Positions 19,499 through 28,038 of a stretch of DNA of 64,000 bases are shown here, one piece after another. The stretch spans positions 1 through 64,000 of the forward strand of contig BRXU01000066.1 of assembly GCA_030267565.1 (NCBI GenBank). The letters run 5' to 3'. The number at the start of each line of letters is the position of its first letter. Positions within the stretch are counted from its first letter, which is position 1. Source of the DNA: Pleodorina starrii. Taxonomy: Eukaryota; Chlorophyta; Chlorophyceae; Chlamydomonadales; Volvocaceae. Under the pieces are notes generated by a model. The model had not been told where the DNA came from. It was given only the letters and a program-made list of their open reading frames with translations, and did no database searches. Made by a program: the position numbers and the translations under genes.

Positions 19499-20029
19499 TT
19501 ATGCGATGACTGCCCACAGCAGCAGGAGCACACCAGCCGGTGCGAAAACGCCGGCTAAAACCAGGGGAATACGCGAGAACCTTTGATACTCCCGGACATA
19601 GAAGGCCTCCAGCTCCTCGTTGTAGGTGCCCTCCGAACGCTGAATGAACGTCTCCAGAACCGGGCCGACGAAAACACGCGTGACACACAGATAGAGGACC
19701 AGCTCAATGCCGGCAGCCAGCAACAGACCATAGGCTAGAAAGTCGGGGAACTCTTGGACATTCTCATAAGCCATGCGAGTCGCCACAAACACAGCAAAAA
19801 TTGCTACGAACAGGGTCGGGCCCCAGATCATCACCCGGGCTCCCTCGATGGGGCGATCCACCGCCACCTCAGGGTCCCGGCTGTGCCCGGCCCGTGGAGC
19901 AGTAGGTCTGGCCCAGCTCTTGAAGATGATGGTCAGCACGAACACGAACATCAGGCCGGTGACAACCATCTCGAGTACTTCCACGACGTCCTTTCGTCGC
20001 CCTCCAGAGAATCTGAGGACATCCTCCAT
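19499..20029 (-). CDS. Membrane protein, four predicted helices
   Basis: 176 residues. Helices: VVTGLMFVFVLTIIFKSW, MIWGPTLFVAIFAVFVATRM, FLAYGLLLAAGIELVLYLC and IPLVLAGVFAPAGVLLLLWAV. Between helices 3 and 4 lies an amphipathic cytoplasmic stretch (FIQRSEGTYNEELEAFYVREYQR). Not recognised. The start may be an internal ATG (MVVTGL) rather than 20029. Confidence 0.6.
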   Translation of the reverse strand: MEDVLRFSGGRRKDVVEVLEMVVTGLMFVFVLTIIFKSWARPTAPRAGHSRDPEVAVDRPIEGARVMIWGPTLFVAIFAVFVATRMAYENVQEFPDFLAYGLLLAAGIELVLYLCVTRVFVGPVLETFIQRSEGTYNEELEAFYVREYQRFSRIPLVLAGVFAPAGVLLLLWAVIA

Positions 20030-20309
20030 TCTTACCGCAAGGTAGAAATATCAGGCCCCTCGAGTTGTCCATACTTTTGCAGGAAGAGTGCTCCCACCCT
20101 CAGCCCCACCCCGTTCCAGGTCAGATCGGCCCCCGATGCGCGGGAGGCAACCCCTACCGCAATGCGGCTCGTCGCGGAGTCCACCAAGTCTCCATCAGTC
20201 TCTGGGCCTGTGGATCTCCGCTCTTCAAGGCTCTCGGTAGGTCCCCACAAGTGTTCATTCTCGAATGCGAACCACCCCGGTACCGTGGCAGACAGGCAGG
20301 GAGGGGCCC

Positions 20310-20717
20310 ATGAACTATCGACGCATGGAGGCCACGTCGCTGCTCGTCTGCGCTGTCTGTGCCGCGGTGCTCGGGTTCGCCACCGGGTGGTTCGACCTCA
20401 CGGAGACGCAGGCCTTCGTTGTCTGCGCCGTGTACTTGATCGGCGGGCTACCGGCGATTCTCTATCTGCACTTCATCGCCAAGGCTCAGCGGGACTCCTC
20501 AAGGACAAGGAATCGGCCCAGGTCCGCGAATCTCCGATACGCGTTGTGGGCTCCACCCGTGGCCATCTGGGTCGTTCTCGCCGTGCGCGCTGACGACCCA
20601 GTGACGAGATGGCTATGGGCCGGGGCTGCGGGTCTAGCCGTGGTCGCCGTCGCCATCGACTGGTGGCGACACCGGGCAAAGAGCACTCCACGCACCGAAG
20701 GGGCCGAGGACACTTAG
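20310..20717 (+). CDS. Small membrane protein
   Basis: 135 residues. The ATG at 20310 is preceded by GGGAGG. Helices: ATSLLVCAVCAAVLGFATGWF, AFVVCAVYLIGGLPAILYLHF, LRYALWAPPVAIWVVLAV and LWAGAAGLAVVAVAIDWW, with a basic loop SSRTRNRPRSANLR. An IS5 element sits exactly at the stop codon. The TAG uses TA from the target duplication and G from the element, and the uninterrupted sequence would give the same TAG, so the product is unchanged. Confidence 0.65.
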   Translation: MNYRRMEATSLLVCAVCAAVLGFATGWFDLTETQAFVVCAVYLIGGLPAILYLHFIAKAQRDSSRTRNRPRSANLRYALWAPPVAIWVVLAVRADDPVTRWLWAGAAGLAVVAVAIDWWRHRAKSTPRTEGAEDT

Positions 20718-21622
20718 AAGTGGTTTCAATAGTTACGGCTGAGGCGTTGAGTGGGGTCGACCAGGCCGGTGATCATGACTGCCATGGCGAGTCAGAGAAC
20801 GTTCGGACGACTGGTCAGCGACCAGCTGTGGGAGCTGCTGGAACCCTTGATCCCGCCACCCCCGCCGGCGCAGAACGGGCGCACCGGGCGGCCTCGGGTT
20901 GATGACCGGGCCGCGCTGGAAGGCATCCTGTTCGTGGCCGAGAACGGCATCGCATGGAAGAAACTCCCCACCGAGCTGGGCTTCGGCTCAGGGATCACCT
21001 GCTGGCGCCGACTGCGGGCCTGGCAGGAGGCCGGGGTGTGGGAGAAGCTCCACCACACCGTCCTGGACCAGCTCGGCCAGGACGGGGCGCTGGACTGGTC
21101 GAGGGCGTCTTTGGATTCGGTGAGTGTCCGGGCGAAAAGGGGGGTGAACTGACCGGCCCCAATCCCACGGATCGCGGCAAACTCGGCACGAAGTACCACC
21201 TGCTGGTCACTGCCGACGGGTTGCCGCTGGCGGTGGCGATCACCGGAGCCAACCGCCACGACTCCATGCTCGTGGAGCCGATCCTGGACGGTTTGAGCCC
21301 GGTCAAGGGCCGAGGCCGCGGCCGTCCACGGCGCCGACCGGTCAAGCTGCACGCGGACAAGGCATACGACAACCGACGAGTCCGCCGCTACCTGCGCCGG
21401 CGCGGGATCACCGCCCGCATCGCCCGCATCGGGGTGGACTCCAGCGAACGCCTGGGCCGGCACCGCTGGGTGGTGGAACGCACCATCTCCTGGTTGCTGG
21501 CCTTCCGTCGCCTGGCCATCCGCTACGACCGCAGTGCTACCACCATCACCGCTGTGGCGACCCTGGCCATCACTGTCATCTGCGCACGGCGTCTGCCCCG
21601 GAAAGACTATTGAAACCACTTC
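20717..21622 (+). mobile_element. IS5-family insertion sequence (IS427-like), copy A
   Basis: 906 bp with near-perfect ends GAAGTGGTTTCAATAG and CTATTGAAACCACTTC. A TTA target duplication is seen at 20714-20716 and 21623-21625, the TNA type expected for this subgroup. It carries a transposase gene in two overlapping frames. Confidence 0.93.
20775..21613 (+). CDS. IS5-family transposase made by -1 frameshift
   Basis: The first frame (from the ATG at 20775) encodes the N-terminal DUF4096-type domain (LVSDQLWELLEPLIP...ENGIAWKKLPTELGFGSGITCWRRL) and stops at 21152. The second frame, one base back, carries the catalytic part (LDGLSP, LHADKAYDNRRVRRYLRRRGI, RLGRHRWVVERTISWL) to 21613. The frames overlap at AAAAGGGGGG (21136-21145), a classical slippery run, so programmed -1 frameshifting is more likely than damage. 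Confidence 0.9.
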
Positions 21623-21718
21623 TTAGGGACTCGTACTCCGGACATCCGGAGCTCCACGATGTGCCGCGAACTGTCATCGCAGCTCTCGAGCACAAGACGT
21701 ACCACCAGATGGGGGAAG

Positions 21719-22201
21719 ATGCGGAACTACTTCTTCACGATCGCGATGGGGCTGTGCGTCCTGATTGGGGTCGTGAGCCTGGGAACCACCAGCAATCCAG
21801 GAACGGCGTTGATGGCGCTTTTCGCGGCCACGCTGGGCTTGTTCGGGGTGGGGCTGGGGCTCTATCAGATCCGGGCTTCTCACAAAGCCGGCCGGACCCT
21901 GTCCATCTTCGGGCCCCCTGCCGGCCTGGAGGAGTACCAGCGGCGGGGACCACGCCACGGGACGCGCGGGGAGAATTGGTTCGGTGTCTTCATGGGCACC
22001 TGGATTGCCGCCTCGTCCCTGTGGCGCCTGGACGATGGGTGGAATGCGCTGGACATGATTTTTTTCAGCCTCGCGCTGGTGATCGTCCTGGTGTCTATCG
22101 TCCGCCTGGCCCTGCTCCGTCGAACCAAGCAGACCCCGCAGGCCACGTCGCACTCCGCGACAGCACATACTTTCGGACACCCCAACAACCCTCACGACTG
22201 A
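21719..22201 (+). CDS. Membrane protein
   Basis: About 160 residues from the ATG at 21719 (GGGGGAAG just upstream). Helices: FFTIAMGLCVLIGVVSLG, ALMALFAATLGLFGVGLGLY, WFGVFMGTWIAASSLW and MIFFSLALVIVLVSIVRLALL. The C-terminus is hydrophilic and Thr/His-rich. Not recognised. Confidence 0.6.
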   Translation: MRNYFFTIAMGLCVLIGVVSLGTTSNPGTALMALFAATLGLFGVGLGLYQIRASHKAGRTLSIFGPPAGLEEYQRRGPRHGTRGENWFGVFMGTWIAASSLWRLDDGWNALDMIFFSLALVIVLVSIVRLALLRRTKQTPQATSHSATAHTFGHPNNPHD

Positions 22202-22411
22202 CACCACCCTTCAGACGGTCGAAGAAGACCTTCCCTCGCGCCGCCCCGATTCGGTTCCACGCTGCCGAGCGGCGAGGACCCCATGCCGACCTCGCCGAGT
22301 ACTAGATAGATGGTGCAGAGGCTGTAGCGATGCACCGCCTTGGTTCTCAGGACGGAGCTCGGGCGTGCCGAGCATCACCCGCGGAGGCAACGCTCCCCGT
22401 AGGCTGATCTC

Positions 22412-23407
22412 GTGCTGCACCTCCTCATCGACACCTTTACATGTCTCGACCTTGCGCAACGTCGAGATGGGCAGCGCTGGATCGTCGCTCTGCGGGTACT
22501 CATTTGTCAGGGAGAGGTGAAGCTGCTGGTTCCGCCCGTGGTCATTGAGGAGTTCGACCGCAACGAAGCCCGCGTGCAGGCGGCGATGACGTCCAGCATC
22601 GCGGGCCGGTTCAAGCAGATCCGCCATGACCTCGTGACCTACGGCAGCGACGACGATGCTCATGCCGTGGAGGTCATCGAAAACCTCGGCCGGCACCTCC
22701 CGCTCGTCGGCGCGATGACGACCCGGAACTTCCGGGATATCCGTGAGCTCCTCGTCGCCGGTCAGATCGTCGAGCAATCAGAGGCCGAGATAAAGCGCGT
22801 CGTCGAGCGGGGGTTGAGAAAAGCTGCGCCCTTCCACAGCGGGAAGAACAGTGTCGCTGACGCCGTCATATTCGAGCTTTACCAGATCGCCACACAGGGA
22901 GCGGACCTCGCGGAGCACCCGCACGCCTTCGTCACCACCAACCACACCGACTTCTCTCGGGCGAATGGCGATAAGCGGGAGCCGCATGACGACATTGCGG
23001 ATGCGTTCGACGGAACCGGTAGCCGATACGCCCTTGGGGTGGACGGCCTCGACGTGGTCCTGCGCGACTACTTCGGTGAGGAGATCGAGGAGCTTTTCGA
23101 GGAGACTGACTTCCAAGAAGAGCCCCGTCGGCTGGACGACATCGTCGCCGCGGAGAAGGAGATGTTCGACCGTATCTGGTACCACCGGTCCTTGCAGGCC
23201 GACTACCGCGCCGAACGGGAAGGGGACGCGGAGGAGCTCGAGCGCAACCAGGCCGTCGCCGGCCCCGGCCGTGCAAGGGTCGAGGCTACCTATACCGAGC
23301 CCGGGCAACTCGGGCCGTACACGGACTTCGAAATCGGGGTGCTGAACGGGAAGATGAGCGCGCTGCGGTGGGTGCTGGGTAGCGAGTGGGACTTCCTCGA
23401 CACCTGA
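22412..23407 (+). CDS. PIN-domain protein (DUF4935-like)
   Basis: 331 residues from a GTG. The N-terminal LLIDTFTCLDLA carries the first PIN acidic residue. LVPPVVIEEFDRNE and the later NSVADAVIFELYQIAT, then FVTTNHTDFSRANGD, supply the other acidic positions of the RNase-like fold. This spread-out pattern fits the DUF4935 PIN subgroup found in defence and toxin-like contexts. The C-terminal ~110 residues are strongly acidic and probably form a separate helical region. No antitoxin gene adjoins it. It stands alone between an IS5 copy and a resolvase gene. Confidence 0.7.
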   Translation: MLHLLIDTFTCLDLAQRRDGQRWIVALRVLICQGEVKLLVPPVVIEEFDRNEARVQAAMTSSIAGRFKQIRHDLVTYGSDDDAHAVEVIENLGRHLPLVGAMTTRNFRDIRELLVAGQIVEQSEAEIKRVVERGLRKAAPFHSGKNSVADAVIFELYQIATQGADLAEHPHAFVTTNHTDFSRANGDKREPHDDIADAFDGTGSRYALGVDGLDVVLRDYFGEEIEELFEETDFQEEPRRLDDIVAAEKEMFDRIWYHRSLQADYRAEREGDAEELERNQAVAGPGRARVEATYTEPGQLGPYTDFEIGVLNGKMSALRWVLGSEWDFLDT

Positions 23408-23561
23408 TCCGCCGTACGTAAGCCGGACCCCATCCGAGTCACTGCACGCCTGTTCGCTCAGTAAGCAACCGCGAGGCGTTGTCATGCCCGATTACCCCGC
23501 CCGGTGAAAAGCCCGCTCAGGTGCGTCATACGCATCACGATGTCCACAGATAACGACGGCC

Positions 23562-24155
23562 TCAGATGCTCGTCGCTGGCGGCAGCTCCCGGATCCGCCG
23601 GTAGAGGGTAGCCCTCGACATCCCGAGGTCGCGGGCGACCTGGGTAGCCGGCTCCCCACCGTCAATCAGTCGGAGGGCGTTGCGGATCTGGGAGTCGGTG
23701 AAGGTCGGGCGGCGCCCGCCGAGGTCCTGGCCGGCGGCCCGGCGCTTGGCCACCGAGTCGGTGATCCGCTCCCGCTTGATCTCCAACTCCATCTGGGCCA
23801 AGGCCGCCATCACCGTGAACACCATCGACCCCATCGGGGTGGCCGTGTCCACGTCTCCCCCACCCAGGTTGAGCACCCTCAGCCCCGCTCCCCTCGCCCG
23901 CAGTGCCTCGGCGAAGGCCAGCATGTTCTGCGTCGAGCGGCCCAGCCGGTCCAGCGTGGTGATCACCAGAGTGTCCCCCGACTCGAGCGCAGCGACCGCC
24001 CGGTCAAACTGCGGACGCGAAGCACGCCCTCCAGACACTCCACTGTCGACATAGATGTCATCGCGCCGCACACCGGCACCCAGGAGGTCAGACACTTGAC
24101 GGTCTGCGTCCTGCTGCCGCGTCGACACTCGGGCATAGCCGATCAGCTTCCCCAT
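23562..24155 (-). CDS. Serine resolvase/invertase, copy 1
   Basis: 197 residues. Catalytic domain: MGKLIGYARVSTRQQDADRQ with the nucleophile Ser in ARVS, then YVDSGVSGGRASRPQFD, ITTLDRLGRSTQNML and the E-helix IKRERITDSVAKRRAAG. The C-terminal helix-turn-helix is EPATQVARDLGMSRATLYRRI. It differs from the copy at 55507-56100 by only a few residues. Its upstream res region is cut at 24259/30785 by the Tn402-like transposon, so self-regulation and resolution at this site may be lost. Confidence 0.95.
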   Translation of the reverse strand: MGKLIGYARVSTRQQDADRQVSDLLGAGVRRDDIYVDSGVSGGRASRPQFDRAVAALESGDTLVITTLDRLGRSTQNMLAFAEALRARGAGLRVLNLGGGDVDTATPMGSMVFTVMAALAQMELEIKRERITDSVAKRRAAGQDLGGRRPTFTDSQIRNALRLIDGGEPATQVARDLGMSRATLYRRIRELPPATSI

Positions 24156-24259
24156 GTCCACCCCATCTGTCTCGCAACCGACGTTGAGTATCTGATTCTA
24201 GGGGTATGGATAAAGCACATAGCTACGAGACAGGCCGAACCGCGGAAACATGCGGGCGC
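24156..24259 (-). promoter_or_regulatory. Res region of resolvase copy 1, proximal part
   Basis: Closely matches 55403-55506 upstream of copy 2 (shared blocks GCGAGACAGATGGGGTGGAC, TACCCCTA, GTGCTTTATC). It contains GCGAGAC-type subsites. The match stops at 24259, where the transposon begins, and resumes at 30785. Confidence 0.8.
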
Positions 24260-24284
24260 TGTCAGTTTCCGAAGTCGGCTGCAC
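24260..24284 (+). repeat. Left terminal inverted repeat of Tn402-like transposon
   Basis: Begins TGTCAGTTTCCGAAG and ends GGCTGCAC. Directly inside lies the palindrome GACTTCCGAAGTC at 24286-24298, which repeats the GAAGTC core and may be a subterminal transposase site. Confidence 0.9.
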
Positions 24285-24339
24285 AGACTTCCGAAGTCCT
24301 CCGCAGCGTTATAGGAAGGTCCCGTCAAAGGATCCTCGT

Positions 24340-24592
24340 TTCCGCCGACGTCACGGCACAGTGCGAAACGATGCTCGACAACGTGGAGACCTTGCTGGGC
24401 GAAGTCGGGCTCGAGCTGAAGCACCTGGTGCGCACGGTGCTGTATTTGACGGACTACGCCGACGTCGGTGCGTTGAACACCGTCCATGGCCGCCGGCTGA
24501 GCATTCCCTACCCTGCACGGACCACTGTGCAAGTCGCCGGACTACCCCTGGGCGCCGCATGTCCAGGTAGACGCCGTCGTGGCGTTCCTGTG
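24340..24592 (+). pseudogene. RidA/YjgF-like fragment
   Basis: The segment encodes CETMLDNVETLLGEVGLELKH and LVRTVLYLTDYADVGALNTVH, then PARTTVQVAGLPLGA, the C-terminal half of RidA-type reactive-enamine deaminases including the conserved Arg of PART. The 5' half is missing. A one-base slip near 24560 separates it from VQVDAVVAFL and its stop. It is a passenger remnant at the left end of the transposon. Confidence 0.75.
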
Positions 24593-24714
24593 ACCGAGCC
24601 GTCGTCACCGCACAGGCGATGACACGTCCGGGCAGCAGGCGACGGTGCTGTTCTCCGGGACTGGTCACGTCGTGCGCGTAAGCCGGTAGGCCCGTGCACC
24701 GTTGCGGCTGGTGG

Positions 24715-25242
24715 TCAGTGCTTCAGCAGCTGGGCCATGAGGTACTCGTCGATGCATCGGTCCTGCCGCACCAGGGAACCACGACGTAGCCCCTCGACCT
24801 GATAGCCGTGACGCAGATAAAGGTTCAAAGCGCGCAGGTTGTCGGCCATCACGGTCAGCTCCAGACGCCTCAGGCCCCGCCGGGCAGCCTCGGCGCGAGA
24901 GCTCTCCAGCAGGGCCGAGCCCAGCCCTCGTGAGGCGTGGGCGGCGTCCACGCCAAGCGCCAGGGATCCCACATGAGCGACCCGCCGGTAAGGTGTGACC
25001 GCCACAGACAGCCACCCCACGAGTTCAGCCGGCCCGCCGGATGGCCCGTGAGGGGCTTCCGCCACCAGGTCGAAGCTGCCGCGATTCCCTTGGCCCGCCA
25101 GGCGGTGCCGCAGCCGGCCAGGGTCCGGGTCACGTTCGCCCGGTTCGAACAGCATGAACGAGGACTGGTGGTCCAGGCGCTGCTGCAGCGTCAGCAGCGC
25201 CGGAGCGTCGTCAGGAACGGTCAGACGGATCATGCCCTCCAT
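24715..25242 (-). CDS. GNAT-family N-acetyltransferase
   Basis: About 175 residues from the ATG at 25242. It has the GNAT acetyl-CoA binding pattern: VGSLALGVDAAHASRGLGSALL (motif A, R/Q-x-x-G-x-G/A-like RGLGSA) and LELTVMADNLRALNLYLRHGYQVEGLRRG (motif B). In front is FMLFEPGERDPDPGRLRHRL. The acceptor is unknown. Similar enzymes acetylate small molecules, antibiotics or protein N-termini. It is cargo at the resolvase end of the transposon, 32 bases after the resolvase stop. Confidence 0.85.
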   Translation of the reverse strand: MEGMIRLTVPDDAPALLTLQQRLDHQSSFMLFEPGERDPDPGRLRHRLAGQGNRGSFDLVAEAPHGPSGGPAELVGWLSVAVTPYRRVAHVGSLALGVDAAHASRGLGSALLESSRAEAARRGLRRLELTVMADNLRALNLYLRHGYQVEGLRRGSLVRQDRCIDEYLMAQLLKH

Positions 25243-25274
25243 GGTGCCCCCTGTCCCACGACGGCCAGCAACGC

Positions 25275-25907
25275 TCACTTGATCCGCCTTTGGGCCAGCA
25301 GCTTGCGCCCGTCCTCGCGTAGCTGCCCGGTGGGGGAGACGTGGCGGTAGAGGGTCTGACGGGTCACGCCAAGCTCTTTACACAACTCCCCCACGTTTGT
25401 GCCGGGCTGGCCCATGGAGGCCGCGGCCAGCCTTACCTTGGCGGGGGTCATCTTGTAGGGGCGCCCGCCCTTGCGGCCTCTGGCCCGGGCGGAGGCCAAA
25501 CCGGCGGTGGTGCGTTCGGAGATCAGCTCGCGTTCGAACTCGGCCAGGGCGGCGAAAATCCCGAAGACGAGTTTGCCGGAGGCGGTGGTGGTGTCGATCG
25601 CCGCGCCTTGGCCGGTGAGGACCTTCAGCCCGATGCCGCGTTCGGTGAGCTCGTGCACGACGTTGACCAGGTGGCGCAGGTTCCGGCCCAGCCGGTCGAG
25701 CTTCCACACCATCAGGGTGTCCCCGGACCGCAGAGCCTTCAGGCATGCGGCCAGCTGCGGGCGGTCGTCCTTGGCCCCGGAGGCCTTGTCCTCGTACAAC
25801 GCCTCCGCCTCGACGCCGGCGCCCAGCAGCGCGTCGCGCTGCAGGTCGGTGGTCTGGGACCCGTCGGCCTTCGACACCCGCATGTACCCCACCAACACGG
25901 CGCTCAC
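25275..25907 (-). CDS. tniR: Serine resolvase of the transposon (TniR position)
   Basis: 210 residues: LVGYMRVSKADGSQTTDLQR with catalytic Ser, LYEDKASGAKDDRPQL, MVWKLDRLGRNLRHLV, FEREL-ISERTTAGLASARARGRKGG, and a C-terminal helix-turn-helix VGELCKELGVTRQTLYRHV. It is clearly distinct from resolvase copies 1 and 2. In Tn402 elements TniR resolves cointegrates made by TniA/B/Q. Here it is separated from tniQ by one plus-strand gene. Confidence 0.92.
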   Translation of the reverse strand: MSAVLVGYMRVSKADGSQTTDLQRDALLGAGVEAEALYEDKASGAKDDRPQLAACLKALRSGDTLMVWKLDRLGRNLRHLVNVVHELTERGIGLKVLTGQGAAIDTTTASGKLVFGIFAALAEFERELISERTTAGLASARARGRKGGRPYKMTPAKVRLAAASMGQPGTNVGELCKELGVTRQTLYRHVSPTGQLREDGRKLLAQRRIK

Positions 25908-26060
25908 CCTTCATCACTTATACGACCGTTTGCGTGACACGGTGGTCGCGAATCCGCCGATCACCCTTTTGTGTCACTTAACCCGTTACTTATCCTAGGT
26001 CATACAAAGGATCCCATTACGGTGTTGTGTGACAGGCAAGAGGCGTTCAAAGCGTCCGAG
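25908..26060. promoter_or_regulatory. Candidate res region of the transposon resolvase
   Basis: AT-richer than its surroundings. Repeated blocks include CACTTATAC, GTGTCACTTAACC, GTTACTTATCC and TTGTGTGACAGG, which could be paired resolvase subsites (TGACA/TGTCA and ACTTA). The position directly upstream of the resolvase start fits. Exact subsites are not assigned. Confidence 0.45.
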
Positions 26061-26182
26061 AAAATGCGCGTCGTGCACCGCGTGCACAGCATGAGCGACG
26101 TACGGGTTCGAACGTGATGAGCAATGAGTACGCTGGACATTGTTGACGTGGTTTACAGACGCTCGATGAATGGGAGAGCTCG

Positions 26183-26659
26183 GTGGCTTTTGAGGTGTTC
26201 GACAAGAGAATGACTCCGCTGGCGAAGGCACCCAGTGTCACGATCCAGAAACGGGGTGTGATCTCGCTGAACAAATCTGCCCATGACCTGCTCGGCAACG
26301 TGGAGACAGTGGAGTTGCTCTACGACCAGGGCCGTCAGATCATGGCGCTGCGCCCAGCTGATGACTCGTCTCCGCATGCTTATGCGGTCCGCACCGGTTC
26401 CAAGCGCGGGCCCGGGCAAGCCATTGTCTCGGCTACCGCGTTCACGCAGCACTACGGGATTGACACCACTGCCACGAGGCGATGGAAGCCTTTCGTGGAG
26501 GATGGCATGCTCTGCGTTGACCTCACCGTCGAGGGTGTGGTGATCACCGGCAACCGCACCAAGGTCGCGACCGTTGCGGAGCCGGAGGAGGCCGACGACA
26601 TTCTTGCCGAGGCTCCCGCCTCCGACTCACCGACGGATCACTCCGCCGACCACGCCTGA
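26183..26659 (+). CDS. Orphan paralogue of the Lsr2-linked protein
   Basis: 158 residues from a GTG. Very close to the genes at 30928 and 41382 over the first ~125 residues: FEVFDKRMTPLAKAPSVTIQKRGVISLN, DSSPHAYAVRTGSKRGPGQAIVSATAF and YGIDTTATRRWKPFVEDGMLCVDLT. The tail is acidic and variable. The VTIQKRGVISLN strand-turn-strand faintly resembles swapped-hairpin (AbrB-like) DNA binders, but I cannot assign a family. Unlike its paralogues it has no lsr2 after it; the next gene is the convergent tniQ. It rides inside the Tn402-like transposon. Confidence 0.85.
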   Translation: MAFEVFDKRMTPLAKAPSVTIQKRGVISLNKSAHDLLGNVETVELLYDQGRQIMALRPADDSSPHAYAVRTGSKRGPGQAIVSATAFTQHYGIDTTATRRWKPFVEDGMLCVDLTVEGVVITGNRTKVATVAEPEEADDILAEAPASDSPTDHSADHA

Positions 26660-26769
26660 GTGCCCGCCTCGGCCGGGGCGCCACGGTGCCCTCACCGAGG
26701 GCGAGGAGAAGAACCGCGCTCATGGCTCCCGGAACCAGTCGGCGGGCACTTGCCCGAAGTGCTCTGAGG

Positions 26770-28038
26770 TCACGGCCCGGGAGGGAGATGGTGTTCGGGG
26801 ACCCCGAGGGTGATCATGTCCTGGCGGACACGCTTCCGGTGCTCCGGGGTCCGATTCCACGCGGTGAGGAAGGCCAACAGCTGGGAGGCGACGGCGGGGT
26901 CGTCCTGGGCGGCGGCGATCACCTGGTACATGGAGTCCCTGGCCTGCCTCCAGTACCCGGCCGGCTCCTCCATCAGTGTGGCGCCCTGCTCAGGGGCGTT
27001 ACCGGCCGCGGTGGTCTCTGGGGCGCTCGTCCCCTCGGCCGGTGGTGTGCCGCCGATGACGGGGCGGTGGGGCTCAGAACGCAGCAGCGCCCCGAGCGTG
27101 CCCGCGGCGGGTACTTGCCCGGTGTTGATCAGGTGCATTGCGGTGGCGGCGGCTTCTAGGAACGACTGCTGGTGGGGCCAGGGCAGGGCCTCGTAGGGCC
27201 GCCACCGGGTCATCCCGCCGCGCAGCGGGCGACCGGTGTGCTGCCAGATCTCCCGCAGCGCGCGTTGAGCGCTGCAGCCCAGTGCGGAGATCGGGGTGGA
27301 GAGCTCCTCGATCAGCGTTCGCAGCAGCCGGAACCACACCCCGGCGTGCACCTGTCGTCCCGGCAGGGACACGATCCCGGTGCGCATAGCTTCTTCAGTG
27401 CGCCGGTCCATCGCCGCGACCGGGCCCGGCACTGTGGTGGGGCCGGTGTCCGGGTGCGTCCAGGAGAGGAAAGCGCCTCGGATGCCCATCATGTCCTCGA
27501 GGCGGCAGCCGTGGTCGGGGCAGGAAAGTCCCACCGGCAGTTGGGAGACCAGGGTGAGTTGCCGGGCCTCGGGTGCGGTGTTGTCGATGCACACCGGGCA
27601 GGCCCGGTGCATCGGCGCAGACTTCTGCTGGGTCGGCAGCCAGGCCCGCCAACCCGGTACCCGACGGTGCGGGATCTGCCCCGGCGCCAGAAGCACCGAG
27701 TGCTGCCCGACGTAGGTCTCGAAGCCGACCCCGGGTGCCGGCTCAGCCTCCATCGGGTCCAGCAGCCAGGGCACCTGCCCGGCCACCGTCATCCGGTGCA
27801 ACTGGGCCCGGGGTACGCCGGTGCGCTCGGTGAGGGCGGTGAGCACCCCGGGTGGGGGATCCACGTCCAAGGTGTCGAGGCTGTGGGCGTCCAGCTGCAG
27901 GGAGACCGCCCCGAGGTTGTGCCCCAGCAGCTGTTGGGCGTCCATGCCGTAGGCGCCGGCGACCCGATCCAACCAGGACGACAGGGCCTCGCCCTCACCG
28001 GGGCGCGGGTGCAACGGCCACCGCAGCATGGTGGTCAT
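26770..28038 (-). CDS. tniQ: TniQ-family transposition protein
   Basis: 422 residues. The TniQ domain is at the N-terminus (LHPRPGEGEALSSWLDRVAGAYGMDAQQLL). A zinc-binding region follows with HRACPVCI and LSCPDHGCRLEDMMG. Helical repeats fill the C-terminal half and the tail is acidic. In Tn402/Tn5053 elements TniQ helps select or enter the target. The start overlaps the tniB stop by four bases (ATGA). Confidence 0.92.
   Translation of the reverse strand: MTTMLRWPLHPRPGEGEALSSWLDRVAGAYGMDAQQLLGHNLGAVSLQLDAHSLDTLDVDPPPGVLTALTERTGVPRAQLHRMTVAGQVPWLLDPMEAEPAPGVGFETYVGQHSVLLAPGQIPHRRVPGWRAWLPTQQKSAPMHRACPVCIDNTAPEARQLTLVSQLPVGLSCPDHGCRLEDMMGIRGAFLSWTHPDTGPTTVPGPVAAMDRRTEEAMRTGIVSLPGRQVHAGVWFRLLRTLIEELSTPISALGCSAQRALREIWQHTGRPLRGGMTRWRPYEALPWPHQQSFLEAAATAMHLINTGQVPAAGTLGALLRSEPHRPVIGGTPPAEGTSAPETTAAGNAPEQGATLMEEPAGYWRQARDSMYQVIAAAQDDPAVASQLLAFLTAWNRTPEHRKRVRQDMITLGVPEHHLPPGP

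Noticed and set aside
26095..26120. GGTTCGAAC motif suggesting a tRNA 3' end
   Set aside because: Isolated motif without cloverleaf partners, inside the transposon next to the resolvase res region.
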